Of a DNA stretch of 10,070 nucleotides, positions 1-5,894 are shown one piece after another. Source of the stretch: Bacillota bacterium (lineage in GTDB: Bacteria; Bacillota; Clostridia; Peptostreptococcales; Anaerovoracaceae); NCBI GenBank assembly GCA_017538845.1, contig JAFYIC010000039.1, forward strand, positions 1 to 10,070. The letters are read 5' to 3'. Positions within the stretch are counted from its first letter, which is position 1. The number at the start of each line of letters is the position of its first letter. Position numbers and translations under genes: made by a program. Below the pieces are notes generated by a model that saw only the letters and a program-made list of their open reading frames with translations, made no database searches and was not told the origin of the DNA.

Positions 1-501
1 AGAGAGTACTACACCAACTCCTTCCATATCCCGGTTTACTACGATATCAACGCATTCGAGAAGATCAGACTGGAAGCTCCGTATCACAACCTGACCAACG
101 CGGGCCACATCACATACGTTGAACTGGACGGGGATCCGCTCAAGAACCTTGACGCCTTTGAGAAAGTTATCAGATGCATGAAGGAGAGCGGCATCGGATA
201 CGGCTCCATCAACCATCCGGTAGACAGAGACCCGGTATGCGGTTTCACAGGCATCATAGATAACGAGTGCCCGTGCTGCGGCAGACACGAAGACGAAAGC
301 GACGAAGGATTCGAGAGGATCAGGAGGATCACCGGATACCTGGTAGGCACAGTCGACCGCTTCAACAACGCCAAACAGGCGGAAGTGAAAGACAGAGTAA
401 AGCATTCACTCGGAAACGAGGAGATGGAGACTCTGGGCGACATGGCAAGCATACCTGAGACTGAGACAACAGAAAGCGCAGGCGCGGAGGCAAGCAACTG
501 A
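1..501 (+). CDS. nrdD: Anaerobic (class III) ribonucleoside-triphosphate reductase, 3' part
   Basis: This is the C-terminal 166 residues of the oxygen-sensitive reductase that turns ribonucleoside triphosphates into deoxyribonucleoside triphosphates using a glycyl radical; the 5' end lies before the window. The partial reading frame is open from base 1. It contains the family block beginning YYTNSFHIPVYY, a zinc-site region (VCGFTG, then CPCCGR, bases 235-282), and the glycyl-radical block RITGYLVGT near bases 325-351, where the Gly codon at 334-336 is the expected radical site. The RFNxxK and RVKH residues that follow are also typical. A short acidic, Ser/Thr/Glu-rich tail (about 28 residues) ends the protein. 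The stop TGA overlaps the nrdG start by one base (TGATG), so the two are almost surely translationally coupled. One oddity: the position expected for the first zinc Cys is Asp (229-231). Confidence 0.96.
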   Translation, partial: REYYTNSFHIPVYYDINAFEKIRLEAPYHNLTNAGHITYVELDGDPLKNLDAFEKVIRCMKESGIGYGSINHPVDRDPVCGFTGIIDNECPCCGRHEDESDEGFERIRRITGYLVGTVDRFNNAKQAEVKDRVKHSLGNEEMETLGDMASIPETETTESAGAEASN

Positions 502-1082
502 TGTCTGAAGACAAATACACAGAAAAAGTAACCGAGGCCGGATGTGAGGGAGGATGTGATTCTCCGAAGACCATCCGGCTTGCCGGTGTAGTAAGGGAAT
601 CTATAGTCGACGGACCGGGTATAAGGTTCGTGGTATTCTGTCAGGGATGCGTCCATGACTGTCCCGGATGCCAGAATCCGGACACCCATGACTTCAACGG
701 AGGATACGACTGCGACATACAGAAGATTTTGGATGCGGTCGATGAGAACAAGCTCCTGGACGGGGTCACCTTCAGCGGAGGAGAGCCTTTCTGCCAGGCA
801 GGCAGATTCATACCGCTGGCGGAGGAGATAAAGAAGCGGGAAGGTCTGGACATACTCATATTCACAGGATACACGTACGAGGAACTGATCGATATGGGTA
901 AAAAGGATCCGGACGTGAAGACTCTCCTGGATATGGCAGACACCCTGGTAGACGGCCGGTTCATCCTGGAGGAGAGAGATCTTTCCCTCAGATTCCGGGG
1001 AAGCCGCAACCAGCGGATAATCGACATGAACGAGACCAGAAAACAGGGGCACATAGTGCTTGCTGAAGAATACATGAATTAA
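501..1082 (+). CDS. nrdG: Anaerobic ribonucleotide reductase activating protein (radical SAM)
   Basis: NrdG uses a [4Fe-4S] cluster and S-adenosylmethionine to put the glycyl radical on NrdD. The 193-residue product has the radical-SAM cluster motif CX3CX2C (C50-VHD-C54-PG-C57), preceded by DGPGIRFVVFCQGC, and the SAM-binding FSGGEP motif at residues 90-95. The family core begins near residue 25 (IRLAGVV), so this protein has an N-terminal extension of about 24 residues holding two more cysteines (C15, C19). The start at 501 overlaps the nrdD stop by one base; no other start fits the coupling better, though a start inside the extension cannot be excluded. A strong terminator directly follows, making this the last gene of the nrdDG operon. 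Confidence 0.96.
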   Translation: MSEDKYTEKVTEAGCEGGCDSPKTIRLAGVVRESIVDGPGIRFVVFCQGCVHDCPGCQNPDTHDFNGGYDCDIQKILDAVDENKLLDGVTFSGGEPFCQAGRFIPLAEEIKKREGLDILIFTGYTYEELIDMGKKDPDVKTLLDMADTLVDGRFILEERDLSLRFRGSRNQRIIDMNETRKQGHIVLAEEYMN

Positions 1083-1087
1083 TATAT

Positions 1088-1137
1088 GAGGGCCGGTGGA
1101 ACGGAGAATTCCCGTATTCACGGAGGCCCTCTTTTTT
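1088..1137 (+). terminator. Rho-independent terminator after nrdG
   Basis: GAGGGCC (1088-1094) pairs with GGCCCTC (1125-1131), with further imperfect pairing inside (GGTG near 1095-1098 with CACGG near 1119-1123), followed at once by six T (1132-1137). It lies six bases after the nrdG stop. Confidence 0.9.
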
Positions 1138-1172
1138 CATGCAAAAAAAGCCCTGTGAAGCCCTTAAAATCC

Positions 1173-1201
1173 TTGACATTGACATACCCCTGCTGTAAAA
1201 T
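1173..1201 (+). promoter_or_regulatory. Sigma-70-type promoter of the rpmG-secE-nusG operon
   Basis: A perfect -35 box TTGACA (1173-1178) is separated by 17 bases from a -10-like TAAAAT (1196-1201). A second TTGACA directly follows the first (1179-1184), giving a tandem hexamer. Transcription would start near 1208, leaving a leader of about 70 bases before rpmG. It is the only strong promoter seen between the nrdG terminator and rplK, so it probably drives the whole block, with readthrough into the rplJL leader. Confidence 0.75.
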
Positions 1202-1216
1202 TATTGAGCGACTTTA

Positions 1217-1256
1217 TGTTTAGAAATAAACAGGCGCTCTTTGAATGCCCTGTTTT
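1217..1256 (+). promoter_or_regulatory. Two hairpins in the rpmG leader, possible attenuator
   Basis: The first hairpin is TGTTTA-GAAA-TAAACA (1217-1232), a six-base-pair stem closed by a GNRA-type tetraloop. The second, sharing its base, is CAGG(C)GC / GCCCTG (1231-1252), followed by TTTTA. The second resembles a weak terminator. Both lie between the predicted transcription start and the rpmG SD (GGAGG, about 1266-1270). The structures are seen in the sequence; the regulatory role is inference. Confidence 0.35.
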
Positions 1257-1279
1257 AGATTAGATGGAGGACACTAAAA

Positions 1280-1429
1280 ATGAGAGTTAAAGTTACACTT
1301 GCATGTTCAGAATGTAAGCAGAGAAATTACGACACGATCAAGAACAAGCAGAACGACACAGAGCGTATTGAGCTGCAGAAATACTGCAAGTTCTGCAAAA
1401 AGCACACTCTGCACAAAGAGACAAAATAA
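1280..1429 (+). CDS. rpmG: 50S ribosomal protein L33
   Basis: A 49-residue protein beginning [12 protein letters not shown] and ending HTLHKETK, a close match to bacterial L33, a small 50S subunit protein near the tRNA exit site. It is the zinc-binding (C+) form: two CxxC pairs are present (C9/C12 and C36/C39). An SD-like GGAGG lies about nine bases before the ATG. rpmG immediately upstream of secE-nusG is a very common Firmicutes arrangement, which supports the call. Only 12 bases separate it from secE, so the two are co-transcribed. The length is normal for L33. Confidence 0.96.
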   Translation: MRVKVTLACSECKQRNYDTIKNKQNDTERIELQKYCKFCKKHTLHKETK

Positions 1430-1441
1430 GAGGTGTAAAGA

Positions 1442-1753
1442 ATGGCTAAGTCCAAGAAAAAATCTGCAAAGCCAGCCAACAGAAATGCAAAGCCAAAGGA
1501 ACCGCAGAAGCGCCGCAGCCTGGTGTCGGCAGGAACACAGCAGGCGCAGCAGAGAAAACGCGGAAGTCTCAAGGAGTATTTCAAGGGCGTAAGACTGGAA
1601 ATGAAGAAGGTAGTATGGCCTACAAAACAGGAACTGGGTTCATACACCGGCGTTGTGCTGCTCACATGCGCATTCTTCGCATTGGCGTTCTGGCTTATCG
1701 ACTCGGGATTCCTTGCTATCCTGAAGGGCATCCTGGGAATCACGCTCAACTAA
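1442..1753 (+). CDS. secE: Preprotein translocase subunit SecE
   Basis: SecE is the small membrane subunit that clamps SecY in the SecYEG protein-export channel. The 103-residue product has a strongly basic, low-complexity N-terminal region (residues 1-42, many Lys/Arg/Gln), then the conserved amphipathic SecE helix (YFKGVRLEMKKVVWPTKQEL, about 46-65) and one hydrophobic membrane segment (about 68-96). This is the one-TM form usual in Gram-positive bacteria; the basic N-terminal tail is longer than in the shortest family members (about 60 residues). An AGAGGTG SD (1430-1436) sits just before the ATG. It lies between rpmG and nusG, the classic order. Confidence 0.95.
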   Translation: MAKSKKKSAKPANRNAKPKEPQKRRSLVSAGTQQAQQRKRGSLKEYFKGVRLEMKKVVWPTKQELGSYTGVVLLTCAFFALAFWLIDSGFLAILKGILGITLN

Positions 1754-1767
1754 CGGGCCGCAGCGCG

Positions 1768-1801
1768 CCTGATAAAAAACACTCTGAATCAATCAGGGGG
1801 A
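1768..1801 (+). promoter_or_regulatory. Hairpin touching the nusG SD site
   Basis: CCTGAT (1768-1773) can pair with ATCAGG (1792-1797); the 3' arm runs into the GGGGGAG SD of nusG. The loop is 18 bases, so stability is modest. A role in limiting nusG translation is inference only. Confidence 0.25.
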
Positions 1802-1807
1802 GAAGCA

Positions 1808-2392
1808 ATGGCTGAAAAGACAGATAACAACATGACTCCTGTACAGGACGTAGAGGAGCTGGAAGGCCTGAGAGGAGACGGTATACCCAGATGGTACGTC
1901 ATCCACACATATTCGGGTCATGAGAACAAAGTAAAAACGAATATAGAGAAACTGGTAGAGAACAGGGGCATGCAGGATTTGATCCTGGAAGTTGTTGTGC
2001 CTACCGAAGAAGAAGTAGATTACAGCGATGGCAGGAGACGTTTAAAGACCAAGAAGATGTTCCCGGGATACGTGATCGTCAAGATGGTCATCACCAACGA
2101 ATCCTGGTATCTGGTAAGAAATACACAGGGCGTGACCGGATTTGTAGGAAACGCTTCCAATCCTATGCCGCTTTCCATGGAAGAAGTCCGCAGAATGGGC
2201 ATAGAGAAGATATACATAGATCTGGATCTCAAGGAAGGAGATACAGTCAAGGTCATCAACGGACCGTTCGAGAGCTTCATGGGTACAGTTGAAGAGGTCA
2301 ATCCTGAAAAGCAGACACTCAGAGCGAAGATATCCATGTTCGGAAGAGAGACTCCTGTAGAATTGGATTTTGCGCAGGTCGATAAAATCTGA
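1808..2392 (+). CDS. nusG: Transcription termination/antitermination factor NusG
   Basis: NusG binds RNA polymerase to control pausing and links it to Rho or the ribosome. The 194-residue protein has an NGN domain (about residues 28-130: RWYVIHTYSGHENKVK, then MFPGYVIVKM and TQGVTGFVG) and a C-terminal KOW domain (about 141-194, beginning LKEGDTVKVINGPF). An acidic stretch of about 25 residues precedes the NGN domain. The ATG at 1808 has a strong GGGGGAG SD six bases upstream. It lies between secE and rplK as in nearly all bacteria. This is the true housekeeping NusG, distinct from the membrane-anchored NusG_II-domain protein at 5531-5893. Confidence 0.97.
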   Translation: MAEKTDNNMTPVQDVEELEGLRGDGIPRWYVIHTYSGHENKVKTNIEKLVENRGMQDLILEVVVPTEEEVDYSDGRRRLKTKKMFPGYVIVKMVITNESWYLVRNTQGVTGFVGNASNPMPLSMEEVRRMGIEKIYIDLDLKEGDTVKVINGPFESFMGTVEEVNPEKQTLRAKISMFGRETPVELDFAQVDKI

Positions 2393-2438
2393 TCACAGGA
2401 TCACATACAACAGAATATAAAGAAAGGAGGAGCGCCAC

Positions 2439-2864
2439 ATGGCAAAAAAGGTTGAGGGCTACATCAAGCTTCAGATACCTGCGGGACAGGCTAACCCGGC
2501 ACCACCGGTAGGACCGGCACTGGGACAGCAGGGAGTCAATATCATGGACTTCTGCAAACAGTTCAATGCCAAGACTCAGGATCAGCCAGGTATGATCATC
2601 CCGGTAGTCATCACGGTCTATGCAGACAGGTCTTTCTCATTCATATGTAAGACACCGCCTGCAGCAGTTCTGATAAAGAAAGCAGCCGGACTTGACAAGG
2701 CATCTGGTGAGCCCAACAGAACTAAGGTAGCGACCATCACAACAGCACAGGCTCAGGAAATAGCCCAGACGAAGATGGTTGACCTGAACGCAGCAAACCT
2801 GGAATCAGCCACAGAGATGATCAAGGGAACTGCAAGAAGCATGGGAGTTATAGTAGAAGATTAA
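2439..2864 (+). CDS. rplK: 50S ribosomal protein L11
   Basis: L11 (141 residues, the usual size) forms part of the GTPase-associated centre of the large subunit with L10 and L7/L12 and is required for RelA-type stringent signalling in well-studied species. Clear family blocks are [35 protein letters not shown] at the N-terminus (cut here across residues 8-42) and the C-terminal rRNA-binding domain with [13 protein letters not shown] and [10 protein letters not shown]. The SD AAAGGAGG (2423-2430) is near-perfect. The gap after nusG is only 46 bases and holds no promoter I can recognise, so rplK is probably read from the rpmG promoter. Confidence 0.97.
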   Translation: MAKKVEGYIKLQIPAGQANPAPPVGPALGQQGVNIMDFCKQFNAKTQDQPGMIIPVVITVYADRSFSFICKTPPAAVLIKKAAGLDKASGEPNRTKVATITTAQAQEIAQTKMVDLNAANLESATEMIKGTARSMGVIVED

Positions 2865-2867
2865 AAA

Positions 2868-2905
2868 GTGGGAGGTTTGTCGAGAGAGGCAGCCGTAAGT
2901 ACCAC
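2868..2905 (+). promoter_or_regulatory. Probable L1-binding mRNA element between rplK and rplA
   Basis: GTGG (2868-2871) pairs with CCAC (2902-2905). Inside, GG-UU-UGUC pairs with GGCA-G-CC around a GAGAGA loop, leaving an asymmetric internal loop (GA opposite GUAAGUA). A GTGGGAGG...ACCAC arrangement just before rplA recurs in Firmicutes from memory, and L1 is known to repress its own operon by binding an rRNA-like mRNA site. The fold is visible; the L1-binding assignment is inference from position and form. Confidence 0.5.
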
Positions 2906-2917
2906 AGGAGGTAAGAA

Positions 2918-3619
2918 ATGCCTAAAAAAGGAAAGAAGTACAAGGAAGCAGCAGCACTTGTAGACAAAACGAATCTCTATGAGATCGAAGAAGCAATGGA
3001 GCTGCTCACAAAGACGCACACTGCTAATTTCGATGAGACAGTCGAAGTACACACGAGACTGGGAGTCGACGGCAGACACGCCGACCAGCAGGTAAGAGGC
3101 GCGATCGTTCTTCCCAACGGAACAGGAAAAGAAAAGAAAGTCCTGGTATTTGCGAAGGGACCCAAGGCTACAGAAGCTGAGGCAGCCGGAGCAGATTTCG
3201 TCGGAGCGGAAGAAATGGCTCAGAAGATCCAGAGTGAGAACTGGTTCGATTTCGACGTAGTCATCGCTACACCGGACATGAGGAGTGTAGTAGGAAGACT
3301 CGGTAAAGTCCTTGGACCTAAGGGACTCATGCCAAACCCGAAGTCAGGAACAGTCACAATGGATGTTGAGAAAGCCATCAAGGAAGTCAAGGCTGGTAAA
3401 GTTGAGTACAGACTTGACAAGAGCAACATCATCCATACGCCGATCGGTAAGGTTTCATTCGGTGCTGAAAAGATCGAAGAAAACTTCAGAGCGTTAATGG
3501 AAGCTATCCTTAAAGCAAAGCCGGCAGCAGCCAAAGGCCAGTACTTTAAGAGCATAGTTGTGAGCACCACGATGGGGCCTGGAATCAAAGTAAATCCGGC
3601 AAGGATAGTACTCCAGTAA
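2918..3619 (+). CDS. rplA: 50S ribosomal protein L1
   Basis: L1 (233 residues, normal length) builds the mobile L1 stalk that helps move deacylated tRNA out of the E site, and in many bacteria also represses translation of its own L11-L1 mRNA. Family blocks are clear: [11 protein letters not shown] at the start, [20 protein letters not shown] (residues about 39-58), [12 protein letters not shown] (about 138-149) and the C-terminal [15 protein letters not shown]. An AGGAGG SD (2906-2911) sits six bases before the ATG, immediately 3' of the putative L1-binding stem, so protein binding there could block initiation. Confidence 0.97.
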   Translation: MPKKGKKYKEAAALVDKTNLYEIEEAMELLTKTHTANFDETVEVHTRLGVDGRHADQQVRGAIVLPNGTGKEKKVLVFAKGPKATEAEAAGADFVGAEEMAQKIQSENWFDFDVVIATPDMRSVVGRLGKVLGPKGLMPNPKSGTVTMDVEKAIKEVKAGKVEYRLDKSNIIHTPIGKVSFGAEKIEENFRALMEAILKAKPAAAKGQYFKSIVVSTTMGPGIKVNPARIVLQ

Positions 3620-3654
3620 CCTGCATCAGGTGAACAGGTGAATAAAACAGAAAA

Positions 3655-3712
3655 CACACCGTAGACAGCGGGTGTGAGGGAGAACATCCCGAGCTTAATT
3701 TCCCGCCGAGGT
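3655..3712 (+). promoter_or_regulatory. L10 leader (ribosomal protein autoregulatory RNA)
   Basis: The 212-base gap between rplA and rplJ holds an RNA with the L10-leader signature: GTAGACAGC (3661-3669), a closing stem GCGGG (3668-3672) with CCCGC (3702-3706), and CGCCGAGGT (3704-3712). An alternative stem, CACACC (3655-3660) with GGTGTG (3671-3676), shares bases 3671-3672 and is mutually exclusive with it, a natural switch. In the known family, free L10(L12)4 complex binds this RNA to lower rplJL expression. Assignment rests on position and recalled motif; a covariance-model hit would confirm it. Confidence 0.8.
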
Positions 3713-3731
3713 ACAAGATATAAAGTATCTA

Positions 3732-3773
3732 AGCCTTATTTGTCTTCGGATGGATAAGGCTCATTTATTTATT
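3732..3773 (+). terminator. Attenuator hairpin in the rplJ leader
   Basis: AGCCTTAT (3732-3739) pairs perfectly with ATAAGGCT (3754-3761) around a 14-base loop, followed by a T-rich run CATTTATTTATT (3762-3773). Flanking GGTAC (3710-3714) and GTACC (3776-3780) can also pair and enclose it. It lies between the L10-binding motif and rplJ, the usual place for the leader's attenuator. The T-run is interrupted by A, so termination is likely partial, which fits readthrough of a needed operon. Confidence 0.6.
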
Positions 3774-3795
3774 GAGTACCATCAAATTCATTCGA

Positions 3796-3814
3796 GGATG
3801 CCTGAAAGGTATCC
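3796..3814 (+). promoter_or_regulatory. Second leader hairpin just before the rplJ SD
   Basis: GGATGCCT (3796-3803) pairs over all eight positions (one G-U) with AGGTATCC (3807-3814) around a GAA loop. It ends only five bases before the AAAGGAG SD of rplJ (3819-3825). It could modulate ribosome access or be a simple processing/stability element; function is unknown. Confidence 0.5.
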
Positions 3815-3831
3815 GAGGAAAGGAGAAGTAA

Positions 3832-4503
3832 ATGTCAACAGAAGCTCATAAAGAGAAACAGGTGATAATTGACGAGATCAAGGACAAGTTCGAAAGAGCG
3901 GCATCCGCAGTTGTCATCGACTACATAGGCATCACGGTTTCTGAAGCAGACGCTATGAGAAAAAAGCTGAGAGAGGCTGACGTAGACTACACGATCTACA
4001 AGAACACTCTGGCAAAGAGAGCTATCGCAGGAACAGACTACGAAAAACTCTCAGAAGTCCTGACAGGACCAAGCGCTTTCGCATTCAGTTATGACGATGC
4101 TACAGCACCGGCAAGAGTTCTGAACGACGCCATCAAGGAATTCAAGAAGATGGAATTCAAGGCAGGAATCGTTGAAAACGAATTCTACGACGCAGAAGGA
4201 CTCAAGACTATCGCAAGCATCCCGGGAAGAGACGTGCTCATCGCAAAGTTCATGGGAAGCATCCAGTCACCGGTATCAAAATTCGTTCGTACACTTCAGG
4301 CCATAGCAGACGAAAAGCCTGCTGACGGCGCAGCACCGGCAGAAGCTCCCGCAGAGGAAGCGGCACCGGCTGAAGAAGCACCGGCAGAAGCTCCTGCAGA
4401 GGAAGCAGCACCGGCTGAAGAAGCACCGGCTGAGGCTCCCGCAGAAGAAGCAGCACCGGCTGAAGAAGCTGAAGCTCCCGCAGAGGAAAAAGCTGAAGAG
4501 TAA
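3832..4503 (+). CDS. rplJ: 50S ribosomal protein L10 with a repeat-built Ala/Pro/Glu tail
   Basis: L10 anchors the L7/L12 stalk on the ribosome, recruiting translation GTPases. The core (residues 1-167) is normal: rRNA-binding N-terminal domain with VVIDYIGITVSEADAMRKKLR (about 23-43), YTIYKNTLAKRAI (about 53-65), and the C-terminal helix that carries L12 dimers (SPVSKFVRTLQAIADEK, about 145-161). Unusual is an extra tail of about 56 residues: three perfect copies of APAEAPAEEAAPAEE (168-212) plus AEAPAEEKAEE, giving 223 residues against roughly 165-180 in most bacteria. The tail is acidic, probably extended and flexible. The ATG has an AAAGGAG SD. Expression is likely autoregulated through the leader upstream. 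Confidence 0.96.
   Translation: MSTEAHKEKQVIIDEIKDKFERAASAVVIDYIGITVSEADAMRKKLREADVDYTIYKNTLAKRAIAGTDYEKLSEVLTGPSAFAFSYDDATAPARVLNDAIKEFKKMEFKAGIVENEFYDAEGLKTIASIPGRDVLIAKFMGSIQSPVSKFVRTLQAIADEKPADGAAPAEAPAEEAAPAEEAPAEAPAEEAAPAEEAPAEAPAEEAAPAEEAEAPAEEKAEE
4333..4500 (+). repeat. In-frame 45-bp tandem repeats encoding the L10 tail
   Basis: Three 45-base units (4333-4377, 4378-4422, 4423-4467) encode identical 15-residue peptides (APAEAPAEEAAPAEE); a partial unit follows (4468-4500). The DNA copies differ only at a few, mostly third, codon positions (GCA/GCT, CCC/CCT, GAG/GAA), so the peptide is conserved while the DNA has drifted. Such arrays can gain or lose units by slippage or recombination. 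Confidence 0.95.
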
Positions 4504-4554
4504 GAACAGTTCAGGTAATCAAAACAAACAGAAACAAAGAAAAGGAGAAATATA

Positions 4555-4926
4555 ATGGATAAGGATCAGATAATTGAAGCCATAAAAAACATGACAGTGC
4601 TTGAGCTGAACGAGCTCGTAAAAGCATGTGAAGAGGAATTCGGCGTATCAGCAGCAGCACCGGTTGCAGTTGCAGGCGCAGTTGCCGGCGGAGAAGCAGG
4701 CGGCGAAGAAGAAAAGTCAGAATTCGACGTAGTTCTGGCAGAGATCGGAGCAGAGAAGATCAAGGTCATCAAGGCCGTAAGAGAGATCACAGGACTGGGA
4801 CTGAAGGAAGCAAAGGAACTGGTAGACGGAGCTCCTTCAACAGTAAAAGAAGGCTGCGAGAAGGCAGAGGCCGAAGCTTACAAGGCTCAGCTGGAAGAAG
4901 TCGGAGCTACAATCGAGCTCAAATAA
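4555..4926 (+). CDS. rplL: 50S ribosomal protein L7/L12
   Basis: L12 forms the flexible multi-copy stalk that binds EF-Tu, EF-G and other translation GTPases. The 123-residue protein has the N-terminal dimerisation domain (about 1-30, ending [16 protein letters not shown]), an Ala/Gly/Val-rich hinge (about 33-52), and the C-terminal factor-binding domain (about 53-123) with [27 protein letters not shown], the hallmark block. The SD AAAAGGAGA lies just before the ATG; 51 bases separate it from rplJ with no promoter or terminator seen. It is the last gene of the operon here: a strong terminator follows 33 bases after the stop. Confidence 0.98.
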   Translation: MDKDQIIEAIKNMTVLELNELVKACEEEFGVSAAAPVAVAGAVAGGEAGGEEEKSEFDVVLAEIGAEKIKVIKAVREITGLGLKEAKELVDGAPSTVKEGCEKAEAEAYKAQLEEVGATIELK

Positions 4927-4959
4927 TTCCGTTTCACAAGGGAACAAAGAAAACAAAAG

Positions 4960-4994
4960 GACTGCTGTTTCATATGAGACAGCAGTCTTTTTTT
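4960..4994 (+). terminator. Rho-independent terminator after rplL
   Basis: GACTGCTGT (4960-4968) pairs with ACAGCAGTC (4979-4987), a nine-base-pair stem, followed by seven T (4988-4994). The loop is itself partly palindromic (TCATATGA). Read from the minus strand the same hairpin is followed by a T-rich stretch, so it may also stop the convergent minus-strand operon ending at 5020. Confidence 0.92.
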
Positions 4995-5019
4995 ATTACC
5001 TTATGTGCCCTTCCCGCAG

Positions 5020-5556
5020 TTACTGCCGGGTCTCTCCGGCCGGATATATGCAGATGCTGTCGGGCAGCCTGCGCAGTATGATCGTTGCCACCGTGCCTGT
5101 TATAAGTCCGCAGACGATCCCGGAGAACAGCAGCACAGGGAAGTACACGAAGATGCTCAGGTTGGATACCAGCAGCGCCGCCGTGAAAAGCTGGGCAAGG
5201 TTGTGTATCACGCCTCCCGCGGCGCATATGCCTATGCAGGAGAACAGGCCTGTCCTTTTCAGCAGAACCATGACGAGGAGGCTGAGCAGTCCGCCGGCCA
5301 TGGAATATATTATGCCGAAGACCCCGGAAAAGAGGAATCCGGCCAGGAATATCCTTACGACATTGACTATAAGAGCGTAACGCCAGTCGTAGATATAGAG
5401 AGCTATGACAACAACAATATTGGCGACACCCAGTTTTACACCGGGCACACCGACGTTGAAGGGTATTACGGCCTCAATATATGAGAAAATGAGGGCCAGT
5501 GCTGTGAGCAGCGCGATCACCGCTATGCTTTTACTCCGCGATGGTGTCATAGTCAT
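5020..5556 (-). CDS. Gx transporter family membrane protein (Hpre_diP_synt_I family)
   Basis: A 178-residue, highly hydrophobic protein with about five to six predicted membrane segments. It matches the family once named 'heptaprenyl diphosphate synthase component I' and now called Gx transporter: the PGVKLGVANIV block (residues 38-48), a FLAGFLFSG segment and GGVIHNLAQL (114-123) are characteristic. The protein looks like an ECF-type substrate-binding membrane subunit rather than an enzyme; its substrate is not known to me. The ATG at 5556 has an AAAGGA SD seven bases upstream and overlaps the preceding gene by 26 bases, indicating translational coupling. A second ATG two codons later (5550) is possible. 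Its constant partners, an NusG_II protein and ApbE, lie directly upstream, pointing to a role in extracytoplasmic flavin or quinone-type redox work. Confidence 0.85.
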   Translation of the reverse strand: MTMTPSRSKSIAVIALLTALALIFSYIEAVIPFNVGVPGVKLGVANIVVVIALYIYDWRYALIVNVVRIFLAGFLFSGVFGIIYSMAGGLLSLLVMVLLKRTGLFSCIGICAAGGVIHNLAQLFTAALLVSNLSIFVYFPVLLFSGIVCGLITGTVATIILRRLPDSICIYPAGETRQ

Positions 5557-5893
5557 TGTTTTTTCCTTTTATCTCTACGACCACTTTGTGGGGCAGGCAG
5601 ATGATGGAATCGGGAGCATGGCTGATCTTCCCGCGTTTTATACAGTCTTTGCCTGAGCAAGTGGAACTTTTCATATATACTTTCCCGCCTTCTATCCTGA
5701 CGGTATTGCCTGTATCGAGCTTTATGGTCTTGTCTTCGGAAAGGGGATAGGAGCCGTACCGGCTGCCGTTTACGGTCACGACAACATGGTCGCCTGAGGT
5801 CTCAGCCCCCGAGAGGATCACGGTGGCAGCTATCCCGGCGATAATAAGGATGATGATCAGTATGATATCTGCTTTTCTGATGTACTTCGCCAT
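5531..5893 (-). CDS. NusG domain II-containing membrane-anchored protein
   Basis: A 120-residue protein with one N-terminal membrane segment (about residues 9-28) followed by a small extracytoplasmic domain of the NusG_II family. The diagnostic pattern is visible: C79-x4-C84, then KRGKISHAPDSIICLPHKVVVEIKG with C99 in ICLPH. The domain name reflects a fold likeness to a NusG insert domain; it is not a transcription factor. Family members regularly neighbour Gx transporter and ApbE genes. The start CAT (5891-5893 on the plus strand) lies one base after the ApbE stop, so the two are coupled; the 3' end overlaps the next gene by 26 bases. The three conserved Cys suggest a redox or metal/cofactor site, but function is unproven. 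Confidence 0.85.
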   Translation of the reverse strand: MAKYIRKADIILIIILIIAGIAATVILSGAETSGDHVVVTVNGSRYGSYPLSEDKTIKLDTGNTVRIEGGKVYMKSSTCSGKDCIKRGKISHAPDSIICLPHKVVVEIKGKNNDYDTIAE

Positions 5894-5894
5894 A

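Noticed and set aside
84..1121. Long open frame on the minus strand opposite nrdD-nrdG
   Set aside because: It is antisense to two certain genes across nearly its whole length, has no recognisable domain and no SD; its openness follows from codon usage of the real genes.
4333..4500. CRISPR-like or mobile repeat array in rplJ
   Set aside because: The 45-bp units are directly adjacent with no spacers and are in frame, encoding an identical peptide, so this is a coding repeat.
5531..5893. Second copy of nusG
   Set aside because: It has a membrane anchor and the Cys pattern of the NusG_II family, and lacks the NGN and KOW domains; only the name is shared.
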